Assembly: GCA_009760855.2 (NCBI GenBank) | Contig: WPIO01000022.1 | Span: 4,259,501-4,323,500, forward strand | Source of the DNA: Cristatella mucedo | Lineage: Eukaryota; Bryozoa; Phylactolaemata; Cristatellidae | DNA length: 64,000 nucleotides | Reading direction: 5' to 3' | In this document: piece after piece, positions 12,385-24,009 of the stretch | How the letters are laid out: each line of letters starts with the position of its first letter | How positions within the stretch are numbered: the stretch's first letter is position 1 | Notes under the pieces: model-generated | Seen by the model: the letters and a program-made list of their open reading frames with translations, nothing else | What the model was told of the DNA's origin: nothing | Databases searched by the model: none | Translations under genes and position numbers: made by a program

Positions 12385-12697
12385 ACGACGACACTCACTT
12401 CCTTCCACGATTCTTACGCAACGACAACTGCTCTCCTGCTGCAGACCATGGCGCATCCTGTTCAGCGGTCCTGAGCTGCTACTGCCACGCTACTCGCTAC
12501 CACAACTGCTCTCCTGACTCAGCCATGCTTGCCACTTTCTCTTTTTTGCGTGAGATTAAGTCTATTGGCTACCGAATGCGTCCCTAAAGCCGCGTTGGCT
12601 GCGGTATCTATAGGTATGTGAGTGCGCTATAGAAAACTCTCCTGCGCAATGCCCACATCTGTAGCTTTGTGGAGTTGCAGACGTAGATACATTACTT
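12385..12697 (+). mobile_element. LINE-A 3' end fragment
   Basis: It begins at CTTCCACGATTCTTACGCAA and runs through CTGAGCTGCTACTGCCACGC, the TTGCGTGAGAtTAAGTCTATT phrase and TAGATACATTAC. These are in the same order as 1190-1480. It is 5'-truncated and ends in an A-rich tail. Confidence 0.85.
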
Positions 12698-12804
12698 TAA
12701 AAAAAAAAGCACAAAATCCAAGTGTTCCTATGGGTGTTTTCTCCTCTCCCTATATCTGCTTGCGTGCGCCGATAGTGTGTACCTTATCCGTTGCTAATCA
12801 CGTG

Positions 12805-12895
12805 GCGTTTGGTTTCCAGTGTTTGCGAAGTGTCTAGAAAGAGATTTAATTCTACTAGAGTGCTATACATACGTATCATCATTATTTGTTATTAG
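12805..12895 (+). mobile_element. LINE-B solo 3' tail
   Basis: It reads GCGAAGTGTCTAGAAAGAGA, TTCTACTAGAGTGCTATACA and then an ATCATTATTTGTTATT end. This is a heavily 5'-truncated LINE-B or SINE-2 copy. Confidence 0.65.
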
Positions 12896-13019
12896 TGATA
12901 TTATGTCGACATCACCCGGATGTAATAATCCTTTCAAGCCTTCGTAAATTTTCTGACCCTGAGTGGTGACAAACGCGAACTCTTCCTCGTAGGATATCAT
13001 AAGAGTAGGGCTGCTAGAG

Positions 13020-13930
13020 ATGACTTTGCTCCCCTCAATCGATGGCGAAACGTGGTGCCGCCGTCACCGAGGGTTCGCACTATTTCGGGTCGTCCTCTTT
13101 GAAGACTGCTCAGAGTTCAATAGCTGCATTCGGAAGAAGCGGCCTCGGCAGCTTGGCATCCGCTCTTTCGCAGCGGCTACCGCGCTCTGCAGTTGGTCGC
13201 GTCGCGACCGAACTCGTGCTGCGCTGCAAAGTGCTCTTAAGCAGGCACCCGGCAACGCAGTCCGCCATATCGCGCCGGCGAATTGCTCGCTCGCGGCGCC
13301 CGCATGCAAAGCGTACGGCTCGCTCAGATGGGACGCCGGTGTCGCCTCCGTCGCTCCGATCCAGGGAACACCTAGCGATGTCGCCAAACCGGCGGGCGCC
13401 GCGCGCCGTTTCGCTTCGGCTGGGCGCCAATTGGCGAGCGGCGGCGGCAGCAGCCGACGCTCGGTGCGAGCGGCTCTGCGACGGCCGCTTGACAAGCATT
13501 TGATTTCACGCGCAAACATTCCGCATCGCTTCGCGACGCCCGCGACACGACAGCCTCCCGCGGCAAGCGCGTCATTAAAGACTCCTCGTCGGCGGCGTCC
13601 TCGGCGCTGACCTTAGAGACGAGGCGTCAGGAGGAGCGTTGCGACACATCCTTATGGCAGCCCTGCCGGTCGCTCGAGAGCGAGATGCTCGGCCGCGTAG
13701 CGGGGCCGCGTGCGCCCCCGGCAGCGCTGCTGCGTAGCGACCGCGTGCGCCCCCGGCAGCGCTGCTGCGTAGCGACCGCGTGCGCCCGGCAGCGCTGCTG
13801 CGTAGCTCTCTCCCGCGCGCGCGTGCTCTATACACCGGTCGACCTGCGAGAGCTGCCCTATCGTAGCATTTCCTCTGCTGCCGCTGCGCTCTACTCTGTT
13901 CGTTGCCCTGCTGTTTTAGATGCGATGCGT
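13020..13930. other. CpG-dense block with 35 bp tandem repeat
   Basis: The block is very GC-rich and CpG-rich. At about 13706-13806 a unit of about 35 bp (core GGCAGCGCTGCTGCGTAGCG) occurs three times, the last copy slightly shorter. Overlapping ORFs of up to 196 codons occur in several frames on both strands, as expected where stop codons are rare. None shows a domain I recognise, so no gene is called. Confidence 0.6.
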
Positions 13931-14069
13931 ACGCCGCGGCTGGCGCATCAATGGGGCAAATGGCAGCCAATGCAAAAAAAATGCAAAACCACGAACAACT
14001 TGCTCGATTGTCTCGGTATAGCGAAGAGCGAAGGGGAGAGAGAGAGCGGGGGTGAGCAAGAAATTAATA

Positions 14070-14185
14070 ATAATAATAGTAATAATAATAATAATACATT
14101 TGTATACCGTCTTTGGAGAACTCAGTCTCTTTCTAGGCACTTTACATACACTGTAATGGAAACGTGGCCATAGGGTCAGTGTAGC
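14070..14185 (-). mobile_element. LINE-B solo 3' tail (minus)
   Basis: It starts with an ATTATTATT-type repeat on the minus strand. The tail is GTGCCTAGAAAGAGACTGAG then TTCTCCAAAGACGGTATAC, preceded by TTCCATTACAGTGTATGTAA. Confidence 0.8.
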
Positions 14186-14334
14186 ATCCAGATGTCAACA
14201 AGCACAGTATCGTTAAGAGGTAATACGGACATTGTCAGCGTGAAAATTGAGAAAGAGACATCCAGAGGGAGACAGAGAGATCACGTGGATGGGAAATGCG
14301 AAGATAAAGAGATGAAGATCGGAGCAGTAGAGTC

Positions 14335-14425
14335 AGCAAATGTAAAGTGCCTACAAAGAGGCTGGTTTCTCTGAGGGCGCTATATCAAATGTATTATTAA
14401 TATCATTATCATTATCATTATGGAG
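14335..14425 (+). mobile_element. LINE-B solo 3' tail
   Basis: It reads CAGCAAATGTAAAGTGCCTA then TTCTCTGAGGGCGCTATATC, followed by ATTATTAATATCATTATC. It lies head-on to the minus-strand tail at 14.1 kb. Confidence 0.8.
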
Positions 14426-14700
14426 AGAGGACGGCAAGGAATGAAGAAGGAAGGAGAGAGAGGGAACGCGAACTCACAGTCGTTAAAAAGAAAGAGAGAG
14501 AGAGGAAGAGAAAGAGGGGACTGAGGGGGGAAAAGGGCGAGAGGGAGAGAGGAAAGGAGAAAGAAAGACGGAGAAGGAGGAGGTGGGACGGTAAGGGCGA
14601 GTAAGCGATAGTTAGAGAAATGGAGGAATAGAGAGGAGTGAGAGAGCGGGATGGAGGGAGGGAGGGAGGGAGGGCAGAGAGCGAGCGAAGGAAGGAAAGT
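14426..14700. repeat. Purine-rich (GA/GGGA) low-complexity tract
   Basis: The + strand is almost entirely G/A, including (GGGA)n at about 14652-14676. The minus-strand ORF rich in Ser, Leu and Pro over this stretch is an artefact of composition. Confidence 0.8.
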
Positions 14701-14979
14701 GATGTCCGATTTATTTGGCTCCTCCCACCATTGTACTCCTCCGCGGCTGCTGCATTAGGCTGCTTGGGTTTCGGGATATCGTAAGCTTCCTGGAATGTCG
14801 CACAGAATTGAGTTCCAAAGGGCGTCGGGTAGTTGCGCTTGGTCAATATCGTACGGGTGGTATGAGCTGAGCTCGCCGCGCGACTTATGGCTGTCGCCGG
14901 GATACGGTCGGTCGGTTGCTAAACGCGACGCCGCAGTAAATAATGCAGCGACAGTCAGCAAATTAGCCCCAGTAGCACT

Positions 14980-15640
14980 AGCCGTTCAGCTGCCCATGGC
15001 GACCGGGCAGCAGCGAAATGTCTCGGCTGCGGGAGAGGGCGCAGCTGACACGGAGGAGCAGGCGTCGCAGCTGCCGGCAGCGAACGGCGGCAGTCTTTGC
15101 CCGAACGGCCTTTGCCCTTTCGCCTTTGCCCTCTTTGCCCGAGCTCGTGCCGCGCGCGGCGCAGTCAGCGAAGCTGCCGGCCGCCGGAGATCTTTGGCGA
15201 CCCGAATTCGAGCTCGGTCGTGAGCCACGTCCGAGGCGGCCACCTGCGGCGGCTGCGGCTAGCGCGCGCCTCGCTCTAGCGCTCCTCCGTAGCCGCTCGC
15301 TAGAGCGGCCGTGGCAAGCCCCGCTCTACCGCGCCGCGGCGGGGTCGAAGCAGCGTGTCAGCGCAGCGCGCATTCTGCCTTCGGTGGCGCCGCCGCCGCC
15401 GCTAGATGCGCGCGGTACGCCGGCTGCTCGGTCGTGGCGCCAGCTCTTGCGTAAAGGCAACGGCTGATCCGTCACGAGTCCGGCTGCTAGGATACGGGAT
15501 ATCGTTGGGCATCGCGGGTACAAGGCCTAAGACCCGAGGATGGCAGCGCTACAGCGCGCCGCCGAGCGCTGTGGCGCCGTGCGGTGCAGAATTACTTGCG
15601 AAATTTCGATGCGCTTTACACGCGTACGTCAGCTCGCCGG
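14980..15640. other. CpG-dense block, no gene supported
   Basis: This GC-rich stretch has overlapping Ala/Arg/Pro-rich ORFs on both strands and no recognised domain. Nothing else can be named. Confidence 0.45.
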
Positions 15641-15644
15641 CTGC

Positions 15645-15868
15645 TGGGTTAATAATAATAATAATGACAATACATATATACTCGATTTAGCTTCTTCAGA
15701 GAACTCACCTCTTTCTAGGCTATTCTATTGCGTATCACTTTGCAGCAAATGTAAAGCGCCTAGAAAGAGATTGAGTTCTCTGAGGGCGCTTTATCAAGTG
15801 CAATATTATTATTATTATTATTATAGGCACTTTACACGCGCTGCAGCGGAAACACGCCTTCGGCCGCC
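15645..15868. mobile_element. Cluster of three LINE-B 3' tails (-, +, -)
   Basis: 15648-15718 is a minus-strand tail (its complement reads GCCTAGAAAGAGGTGAGTTC). 15747-15825 is a plus-strand tail (AATGTAAAGCGCCTAGAAAG, then CTCTGAGGGCGCTTTATCAA, then ATTATT repeats). At 15826 a minus-strand partial tail begins (GGCACTTTACACGCGCTGC). The ATT repeat of the second forms the junction to the third. Confidence 0.8.
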
Positions 15869-17927
15869 GGAAGCGACGTGTGAAAAAGAAAAAAAGAAGC
15901 TGCCTCGTGCACCACCTAGCGGACAATGCCGCCAGCTGCGTTGGCGGGACCGCTGCTCTGCCGCAATTCTCGCGCGTTCGGTTTGCCCGTCGATTGTAGT
16001 CGCCGGCGCTTCACTGCGTCGCGTCTCGGCGCCTGCTCAAGCTTAGGCGTCGGCGCGTACGAGCGCGTAAGGCAGCGCCAGCTGCCTAAGAGATGGGACG
16101 GCTCGATTAAATTAGTCGCGCCCGGCAGCGACGCGGGCGGAATCGGATCGGCTCGTATTTATTTATCCGCGTTTCTCGCGCCGCACGCCGCGCATGTCAC
16201 TCGTGCTGCCCCAGTATCGGATGAGAGCATCTGAGATGCGACCGCCGCGTGAGGTCCACCGCGAGGCGCAGCGGTGGCCCTCACGCGGCCGGCGCTGCGC
16301 TCATCGGCTGCTGCTGCTGCGGCCGCCGCTATTTCATTCCGCAGCGGACCTAGGCGAGAACGCTTTCTTTCTTCGGATCGCTCAGGGTCAGGGTCAGTCT
16401 CGCGCCATTTAATCGGACAGGCAACCGCCGCGAAACGCAGTCGCATCGGCGGCCGGTGCATGAGACCCGGCGGTACCCTTGGGTATCCATTGCCGCGAGC
16501 GCCTACAGCCCGCCGGCCGGCCGGCCGCCGGGCTGCAGGCGCTCTCCAGTGGGCAGCCCACTCCTCCCCGCGGGCTGCACGCCGCCGGCCGCGGAGGCGA
16601 GTTCGTCCTCGTTAATTCGGAGCACCGGCCTCGACCGAGAGAGTGCTCCGCTGTCGCCGCCGCCGCCCGACAGGCCTGCCAGCGTCGACGCCGCGGGCCA
16701 AGCTGCCGCGGCGGCGGACACCGGATCCCGGCAGCGCCCCGGGGGGGGGGGTAGGAGGGAGGGCGCCGGCGGCGGCCGACCGCGGCGCTGCCGACCTGCC
16801 TGTCAGTGTCAGCGGGTCGGTGCGACGACGAGCTTCGAGTAGCTCGCGGCACGCGGCGCGGCGGCTGCTCTCCTCCTAGTCCGCCCTCGCCCCGTCCGCC
16901 TTCCCGCCGCGGCCCGAGCGGCGGCGGGCGTTGCAGCCTGTCGCCGCAGCCGCCAGGTGCTCAGCCTCCCGCCCGGCCCGGCGGCCGCGTACTCGGCTTG
17001 CTAACCCCGCCCCCCACCCAGCCGGAGGGAGAGAGAGCTGAGGATGGGGAGTCCCAGCCAGTCCGAGCTGGCCGCCGCCGGCCGACGACGCGCGGAAGGC
17101 GGAACGCCTAGTGGGGCGGCCTTTTCGGATTCAAAAGTGGGGACAGGAGCGAGCCACCTGTCCGGAGAGCGTCCTCGACGGCGACGACGTCCCATCGTCG
17201 AGCGGGGCTGCGGGCGGCGCAACCGCATCAGCGCCCGATGCGGCTGCGCTGCGGCGGCGCATTCTTTCCGCGGCGCAGGCCGACTCCTCTTCCTCGCCCG
17301 CTTCGCCCCGACGACGACGATGAAGACGCGCGATTCCTCAGCGAGCGAGCCGCCGCCGCTGCCGCCGCCGCCGCTTCCTGTTGCCTCGGATTTAGAACTT
17401 CGCTCCTGAAGACTAGCCGAACGCAACGCTACGCACCGGACATTCGGGACCGACTCATCCGAGTTCCTCGCGCTCGCGTGCGAGAAGCTGGCTGTCGGCT
17501 AAAGCTGCCCGCGTCGCCGTCGCTCGCTCGCTCGCTCGCCCGCGCGAGCGCCCGCTCTCGGCATCGATAAGGCTGCTGAGGTCGGGCCCGATCTCGGCAG
17601 CCCGCTGCTGGCGGCACTCAGTTCGCCGCCGCAGTTCGAGAGCTGCGCGCGCGTGCGCCCCCTCGTCTCTCGCTGCTCTCGGCCCGCCGCGCTCCGGTTG
17701 TTATCGCTATCGCAGCAGAGCGAGCCTGAGCGGGCGATAGCGACAGGGACGCGCGAGGGCCCCGCCGAACGGCGGTGGCCCCGCGCCGCCGCCGTCGCCG
17801 CCGCCGCCGCCGCCGCCGCCAACGCCGCCTCCTCCTCACTCATTCGCCCCCATCCTCCAGGCATCTCCACTTGGGCAGGCGCCCGCTAAGCGCTCGTGCG
17901 GAAGTAGAGCCGCAGCTGTAAGACACT

Positions 17928-17967
<40 letters not shown>

Positions 17968-18060
17968 TGCCCATTAGCGAAGCTCCCAAGGCTGCTCGCT
18001 AGATCATCGCCGCATCGCAGGTCTGAAGAACGGCGAACGAAATGTCGCGGAAGGGCTTTG
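15869..18060. other. Very CpG-dense block, no gene supported
   Basis: This is among the most GC-rich DNA of the window, with runs of CCG/GCC codon-like triplets (for example 17785-17820 and 17936-17966) and a G run at 16740-16750. Every frame is open for long distances, and the translations are Ala/Arg/Pro/Ser low complexity. It could be CpG-island regulatory DNA, but this cannot be shown from sequence alone. Confidence 0.5.
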
Positions 18061-18064
18061 GAGC

Positions 18065-18297
18065 GGCTGCGAAGTGATTCTTATGCAACGACGCCTTCTC
18101 TCCTGCTGCCGACTGGGTCGCACCCTTTCAAGCCGTCAGTCGCACGCCGCTACTGACCACAAGCTCGCAGCTCTTCGACTGCCCTCCTGACTTACCAATG
18201 CTTCTCGCTTTCTCCTCGTCGAGCGACGTCGGGGCTCGTCGGCTCGCGCATGCACACCGGAAGCTACGCGGGCGCTCTGAGCTATGAGCTGCAGGGA
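18065..18297 (+). mobile_element. Diverged LINE-A 3' fragment
   Basis: It reads TTCTTATGCAACGACGCCTT, CTCCTGCTGCCGACTGGG, GCTCGCAGCTC...CTGCCCTCCTGACT and ATGCTTCTCGCTTTCTCC, in the order of 1203-1390 but with many C/G substitutions. It is the most diverged LINE-A copy here and has taken on the GC content of its surroundings. Confidence 0.7.
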
Positions 18298-18974
18298 ATG
18301 CTCTCCCCGCGCGCCCCGGAACGCCCGGAACGCCCGGATTGGAGCCTTCGAGCCTTGGCCTTGGCTACAGACGGAGACTGCTGCACGTTGAGCCGCCCTC
18401 GAAGCTGCTAGGCTCGAGTGCTCGCTCGCAATGCTCTGGCTGCGCGGGCCAACTTGTGCGTGCTGCTGCCATCTTGGTCGACGCCTACTCTGAGGCCGCC
18501 GCCGTGCGCGGCCGTGCGGCGGTCGGTTTCGCGGTTTCTGGACACAGAGGACACCCTCGTCCGATTCCTTCCCTGCGCTCGAGCGCTTTAGCTCGGGCTG
18601 TTCGCTCCTAAATTACTCGCTGGCAGCGGCCGATCGGACATCAGGCACTACGAGCTCAGCGCAAGCCAGTAACCTCAGCGTGTCCAAAGAGTAGTGTCAT
18701 TAGGCTGCGGCATCCTAGCCGCGGGATTGTCGCCTGTAAACAATGTCATAGACGTTATTGCTACATATTTCCGCTCAGTACACTTGCACTACTAACTCAT
18801 TGGCACACGAAACAATAAGCAGTGCTGGCACAAACGCCGCAGCCGCCGCCGCCGCCGCAGCCGTAGCCGCCAGGAGAATCTAAGCGCGAACGGTCAAGAG
18901 CGGCGGTCATGCTTACACTGTTGCCTGCTGCCGATGTTATCGTTGCGGATGTTACCGCGGAACATTTGGAAGTG

Positions 18975-19065
18975 CTTTATGTGCTGTATCTGCAAAGTGC
19001 CTAGAGAAAAATTCAGTTCTCCGAGGGCGCTATGCAAATATAGTGTTCTCATCATAATCATCCTT
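18975..19065 (+). mobile_element. LINE-B solo 3' tail
   Basis: It reads CTGCAAAGTGCCTAGAGAAA, then TTCTCCGAGGGCGCTATGCA, followed by a CATCATAATCATCC end. Confidence 0.75.
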
Positions 19066-19244
19066 GTACCTACGAACGGACTCGGAGCGCCAGCGCTAAG
19101 GCAGCTGCAGCGACGGCCAGCGGCGTGCGCTTCTGCCACGTGCTCGCTCACTGCCGACTGGAGCGGCGTGCGAAAGCGGCTTCTTGCTCGCATCACTTCC
19201 GAAGCCATTTCCGGCCTATGACGCGCGTGCGCGCGACATTGTCG

Positions 19245-19375
19245 ACAGTTAACCCAGCGGTTACGGCGGTCGCCCCGACCGAGGTCTGGCCGAGGTCGTG
19301 ACCTCGAGCCCCGCGGCACACGCGAAGCGCCTGAATAGAGATTAAGTTATCTCGGGGTGCTATACAAATGAAGTG
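19245..19375 (+). mobile_element. SINE-2 copy
   Basis: The tRNA-like head has GAGGTCGTGACCTCGAGCCC (B box). The LINE-B type tail follows: GAAGCGCCTGAATAGAGATT, then TTATCTCGGGGTGCTATACA. It matches the insert in LINE-A copies 1 and 2. Confidence 0.75.
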
Positions 19376-20136
19376 CATATTTTAGCGAGCGTCTGGCGCC
19401 GGGTCTTACACGGACCACCACCCTTCGCTTCCAGGTGAGGGCTTCTTCCACAGATCGGCAACCGCCTCTCCCTCCCACCCCCCGAGCGGCTCGCGAGAGG
19501 CCGCGGCGGCGGCGGCGGCGCAGCCAGCACTCAGCGCTGCCATGTCCCTGCGGAAGGCGGCAGCGCGCCGTGGGCCGCCGTCTGCTCTGCTTTCGCCGCC
19601 GCCGCCGCAGCCGTTGCCGATGCTGCCGCTGCCGCCCCTGCAGTGCGCAGCTCGACTGCGCTTTGCACCCTCGGAGCTTCTTCGCTTGACTCGGTGGCTA
19701 TTTTCGGAAGATATATCTCGCCGTGTTGCCATCAAGCAATGCCAATGGGCACTAAGATAGCTATCCCGGATGTGACGAATATGCTTCTTCTTTTGAGAAA
19801 AAACATATCCACAACCGTTCTGGACACTTCTTCGTTGATGACCGCGCTCAAAAATGCGTTATTTTGTTGGCATGCGCAAACGTGGGCCAGACGCGATTCG
19901 ACAAGGTGAACGAAATAGATGACGCGGTAGAAAAAAAGAAACCAAGCGAGCGGTTTCTTGATAAGGAAGGAGTTGCACCTGGGTCGTACCCCCGAGGGCT
20001 CCCAGGCTGCTCGAACTTCACGGCGCAGATAGCGAGCTCGAGCGGCAGCAGCAGCAGCAGCAGCAGCACTCAGTCCTTTATTGTCCTCTGCCGACGCGGC
20101 GATAGGTGCTAAGGATCTTCTGCCACTATACCCGCA

Positions 20137-20168
20137 TGAACGGGGCTGCTGAATCAGCTGACCTTTTC
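20137..20168 (+). mobile_element. SINE-1 3' end fragment
   Basis: It reads ACGGGGCTGCTGAATCAGCT, the terminal motif of SINE-1, without a recognisable head. Confidence 0.4.
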
Positions 20169-20228
20169 TCGTAGTTTAATAGCCACGCTACACTACTTTG
20201 GTTTTTGGTCGTAATCCCTGCTAAAATG

Positions 20229-20374
20229 AAAGCGAGAAAGTCCGTCCGTAACGCGGCAAGATGGCAACCAGTACTTACTTCCAGGAGTGACGTGTCATAG
20301 ACGTGTACATTTATGAACAGTATTTTATCTCTGCTATGACTCAGCAAAGCGAGTCTACAGGCAGTGAGCTCTAG
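20229..20374 (+). repeat. Unclassified repeat X, copy 1
   Basis: It starts AAAGCGAGAAAGTCCGTCCG and ends AGCAAAGCGAGTCTACAGG, then TGAGCT. The same start and end phrases in the same order occur at about 34072-34187. The interiors differ in length. A SINE-1 copy starts at the 3' edge. The element type is unknown. Confidence 0.5.
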
Positions 20375-20535
20375 TAACCTAGGAGGTGAGGTGCTCGCTC
20401 TTCACGATCCAGGTGGCGGGTTCGAATCCTGCAGTTCGCGATTCATTATTGCCAAACGCAAGCTGTGATGAAAGCCATCGAGGCTATTCTGTCGCTATCA
20501 AAACGAAGCTTTTAAATCAGTTAATACTTACTTAC
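20375..20535 (+). mobile_element. SINE-1 copy
   Basis: It reads CTAGGAGGTGAGGTGCTCGC, a B box GCGGGTTCGAATCCTGCAGT, TTGCCAAACGCAAGCTGTGA and the end TTTTAAATCAGTTAATACTT. Confidence 0.8.
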
Positions 20536-20744
20536 CCGCTTGGTCGGCCGATTACGGGCATTACATTGAATTTCCCCCTTCGCATAACGTCTGCGGTCAT
20601 TTCCTAAATGCCTGCAGATTAATTTGGTTTTGGTACCTCCGTGATCTTGCGTGACAGCTTTGAACGTATATATGGGTCCCTGATTATCAGAAAATGCAGT
20701 CGTGGTTGTTCATTTGTTTTGGCCTTATAATCGAATTCTTATAT

Positions 20745-21060
20745 AGTTCTTATATAGAATCTCTCTCTAGGCACTTCACATATGCTGCATAGAAAGCATT
20801 ACCAAATATTAGCTGGTAGCATCCGCAAGCAGCAGGCATAATGTGGCAGGTACATGCACACGAATGACGAATCACAAAGACCCACCAAATTGTGGAATAA
20901 AAAGGTGCGTTTTAGGCTTTTTTTAATGTAGTTATGTTAGGGTACGTTGCGACGTGCGTCGTTAGTGAGGTTCCAGGCATTGGGAGCATAGGAACTAAAG
21001 GCACGGTCTCCAAGGGTTTTGAGGTTCGTACGGCGTATGGCTAAACGATTCGCATCTTGG
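20745..21060 (-). mobile_element. LINE-B copy: RT C-terminus, UTR and tail
   Basis: On the minus strand the frame at about 21055-20955 reads RLAIRRTNLKTLGDRAFSSY then APNAWN, a clear match to the final coding block of L2-type LINEs. The 3' UTR follows, with the start of the hairpin tail (GTGCCTAGAGAGAGATTC) at about 20778. It is 5'-truncated. Confidence 0.8.
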
Positions 21061-21922
21061 TGCCGACGCGGCGACGAATAATTTACGTCGGGCCGCCGGG
21101 GTCGTGCGCTGGCTGTCGTTCGCAATTCCGAAATCGCTCCACTCTAGCTACCCGAACTTGGAGCGCGAGAGCGCGCGCCGCAGAGCGGCTCCAACGCGAC
21201 GACCCCGCCCCCCCCCCGCCATGCCGCTCAGCGTTTGAGCCGCTCTCGCTGCCTCCGATCGCCTCTCCATCGAAGCCGACGTTGCGCCGCCGCCGAGCCG
21301 CCGCAACGCGGCGGCGCCAGCAGCCGCGATGCGGCGGCTCGGCTCGGCTGAGCAGCGACCTCCTGGACGATCGCTCGGCGCGTCGCGATCGTTCGGCTGC
21401 GCAGCAGCAGCAGCCGGCGACCAGCCTAGCAGCCGTCGCCGCGCGTCGCAGCCCCTGTAGCGGCGGCGGCGGCGCGTGCGCGAGCGCAGGCGGCCGCGCG
21501 GGAGAGAGAGAGAGCCAGCGCGAGAGAGCCGCGCCTCGCGCTCGTCGGCTCGTCCGACAGGACGAACTGACCCCAACTTCACTTCCTCGCCCCCCCCCGC
21601 CGCCGCGTTAGCATCGCGAACTCTTAGCGAACGCTAGCGAGCGCCTAGCCGGCAGCGCCGCCGACGGCGACGGCAGCGGATGCGCTGCCTAAATTAGTCG
21701 GGACACTCAGACAGAGTGCGGCCGGTGCCCGTGGAGATGGAGGACGGCCGGTGCCGCGTCTCGCCGTCTCGACGCTCAGCCGACCGGCCGGTATCGCAAG
21801 CCGGCTTTTTTCACCGGCCAGGCCGTCCATATCCGGCCCAGCCATTTCGGCGAGCTTCAGCCGGCCCGCTCAGCCGAGCTCCGCACGCCGCTTCCGGGCG
21901 GGTCCCTCCAAGATCCGATAGC

Positions 21923-21993
21923 GCTCTCTCTCTTTCTCTCTCGCTCTCTCTCTTTCTCTCTCGCTCCCTCTCGCTCGCTCTCTCCCTCTCTCT

Positions 21994-22044
<51 letters not shown>
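21923..22044. repeat. (CT)n/(CTTT) microsatellite
   Basis: About 120 bp of CT repeats carry TTT and CCC interruptions in the first half and a pure (CT)n run in the second. Ser/Leu and Arg/Glu ORFs over it are artefacts. Confidence 0.95.
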
Positions 22045-22047
<3 letters not shown>

Positions 22048-22876
22048 ATCTTGTCGTCAGGCACCGGCGGCGCCGGCCGCTCCGGCGTCAGGGCGCGGTA
22101 GGCTGTAGCGGCGGCTGCCGCCGCCGCCACCGGACGGCCGGCTAACTTCCCTGACGCATCTCGCGTTGGCTCGCGAGCCACTCAGCCGCCGCGCAGACCG
22201 ACGGATTAGTACCGCACACAAGCGGCAGCCCGCGAGGCCGCTCAAGAGCCGGGCGGCGACCAATCGGGCGACCAATCGGGCGCACTGAGGCGTGCCACCT
22301 GGCTATCCCAGCATGCCCTAGCAGAATGAGTACGGTCTGTCGCCTGCTGCTCGCCTGTTACAGAGCGGGCGCTCGAACTGACGGCGTGATTCGCGCGAGA
22401 CCGCTGCTGCTCGCGTCCCTCCCTCGCTCGATCTCAGGGAGAACCGGCGCAGCGGAGCGAGGTAAGGTCGCTCGCCGCGCGCCCCCCCCCATCGGGCTGC
22501 AGCTAGTTCCGCCGCTCGCGCTAGCGGGCGCCCGTCGGCGGCTGGCCGGTACCTCGGCGCTCGAGCGCGGGCCGTAGCGCGTCGTCGTGCGGACGGCACG
22601 CCGCTGCCGCCCGCTCGCGCGAACCGGAGATGCAGACGGACGTCTGCTATTCAGTCGCGACGGCACTCCGGCGGACGATGGATCGCGAGAGCGAGTCAAC
22701 GGCGAATCGCGGCGGCCTAGCGGGCGGTAGCAGGCCCGGGCCGCGTTGGGCTGCCACCGTCTCCCGGACAGAGGGGGGAGACGCGCCTGCTCGGCGCTCG
22801 CCGCCACCTCGACGCTGCTGAAGCGCACTTCGCGCCGCCGCCAGCCTCGTAGCCAGCGCGCTGCAAGCACGAGGTA

Positions 22877-22909
<33 letters not shown>

Positions 22910-23982
22910 TGCGGCTAGTTGCTCGTAGCGCCCTGCTTCGTGAAAAGCGGGGTCGGTCGGTAGCTCTGGGTGTGCTGCCTCGCGTTGGCCCGCTCTCGTG
23001 GTCTCCCTCTCCCCCTCCGGCTTGCGGCGTTCGCCGGGTCGCCCGCTTGCGACGCGCGGGGCCGGTGTGACCGAGATGCGGGCCCGGAGGGGGCGTTGGA
23101 AATGAGTGCCGCGGCCGCGAGGGCCTCTTGGCGGCGGCGGCCCTCCTGGTCCACCTGTTCTCACGGGAGGCCGACGCTGACGATTCGACACGGCAGTGAG
23201 AGCGTTGAGAGCAGTCCAGCAGCCCACGACGCTGCCGCCGCGGCTCCTTCGCGGGTGCTAACCGGAGCGAACGCACTTAGCATCGTGACGGCCGCGATTA
23301 TTCACCGCTTAATGCTTTGTCCCCCCTCTCATTATCTCTTGCGGTGATGGCGCCGAGCTCTCAAAAGTAAATAACTGGCGGCCTCAGTGTACACTAGTGT
23401 TGGCCTCGTCGGCCGCGTGCGAAGTGTGAGTGAGGCGGGAGGCAGGCGTCGGTGCCGCTGAGGGCTGCTGCAGCATTAGCAGCAGCAGGCCTCCCCCGGA
23501 CCAGCTCGATGGTGGCCGGCGGCGGCAGGCCTGCCTCCGTCCGGTCTATCCGATCTGCGGTTTTCCGGCAAGGTTCCTGAGTAGGGGTCCCCCACCTGCT
23601 GCCAGTCGGCGGCTGGCCGTGACGCCAGTGTCACTGCCTCCCAGCGACCGCTGTAACCATACTCCAGCCGGTACTCGACTTGACACGCCGGCCGGCCTCC
23701 GCTGAATTGAAGCACGTGCATTGTTCGAGCTGCAGCCGTCGGCTCTGCGAGCTCTTGCTGCTCTCGAGCCTGCCCTGCCCTGCCCTGCCCCCCCAGGTGA
23801 CAACGACCTTCGGTCGGTGAGCGATACTCTCCTCTTCGCCCTCACCGGAGGTGGGGTGGGGTGGGGTCGGGTCGGCAGCACTGTGTGTCGAGGGTGGGAC
23901 ATGGCTCCGGCCTGTTGCAGTGTCTGCGGCCGAATGGCAGTAACACTGAGCTGGCGGTGACCGGGCTAAACGACGGTCTCTC

Positions 23983-24009
23983 GGGGGGGGGGGGGGGGGG
24001 GGGGGGGGG
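23983..24009. repeat. 27-base G homopolymer
   Basis: An uninterrupted G run on the + strand. The length is prone to sequencing error. Confidence 0.9.

Noticed and set aside
13020-13610. 196-codon ORF in GC-rich DNA
   Set aside because: Equally long ORFs overlap it in other frames and on the other strand; Ala/Arg/Pro composition and no domain.
16272-17426. Many overlapping ORFs of 70-150 codons on both strands
   Set aside because: Explained by the scarcity of stop codons in very GC-rich sequence.
22358-23227. 289-codon minus-strand ORF
   Set aside because: It is the longest single frame outside the receptor gene region apart from exon 7, but the product is Arg/Ala/Gly/Pro noise in CpG-dense DNA with no domain or splice context.
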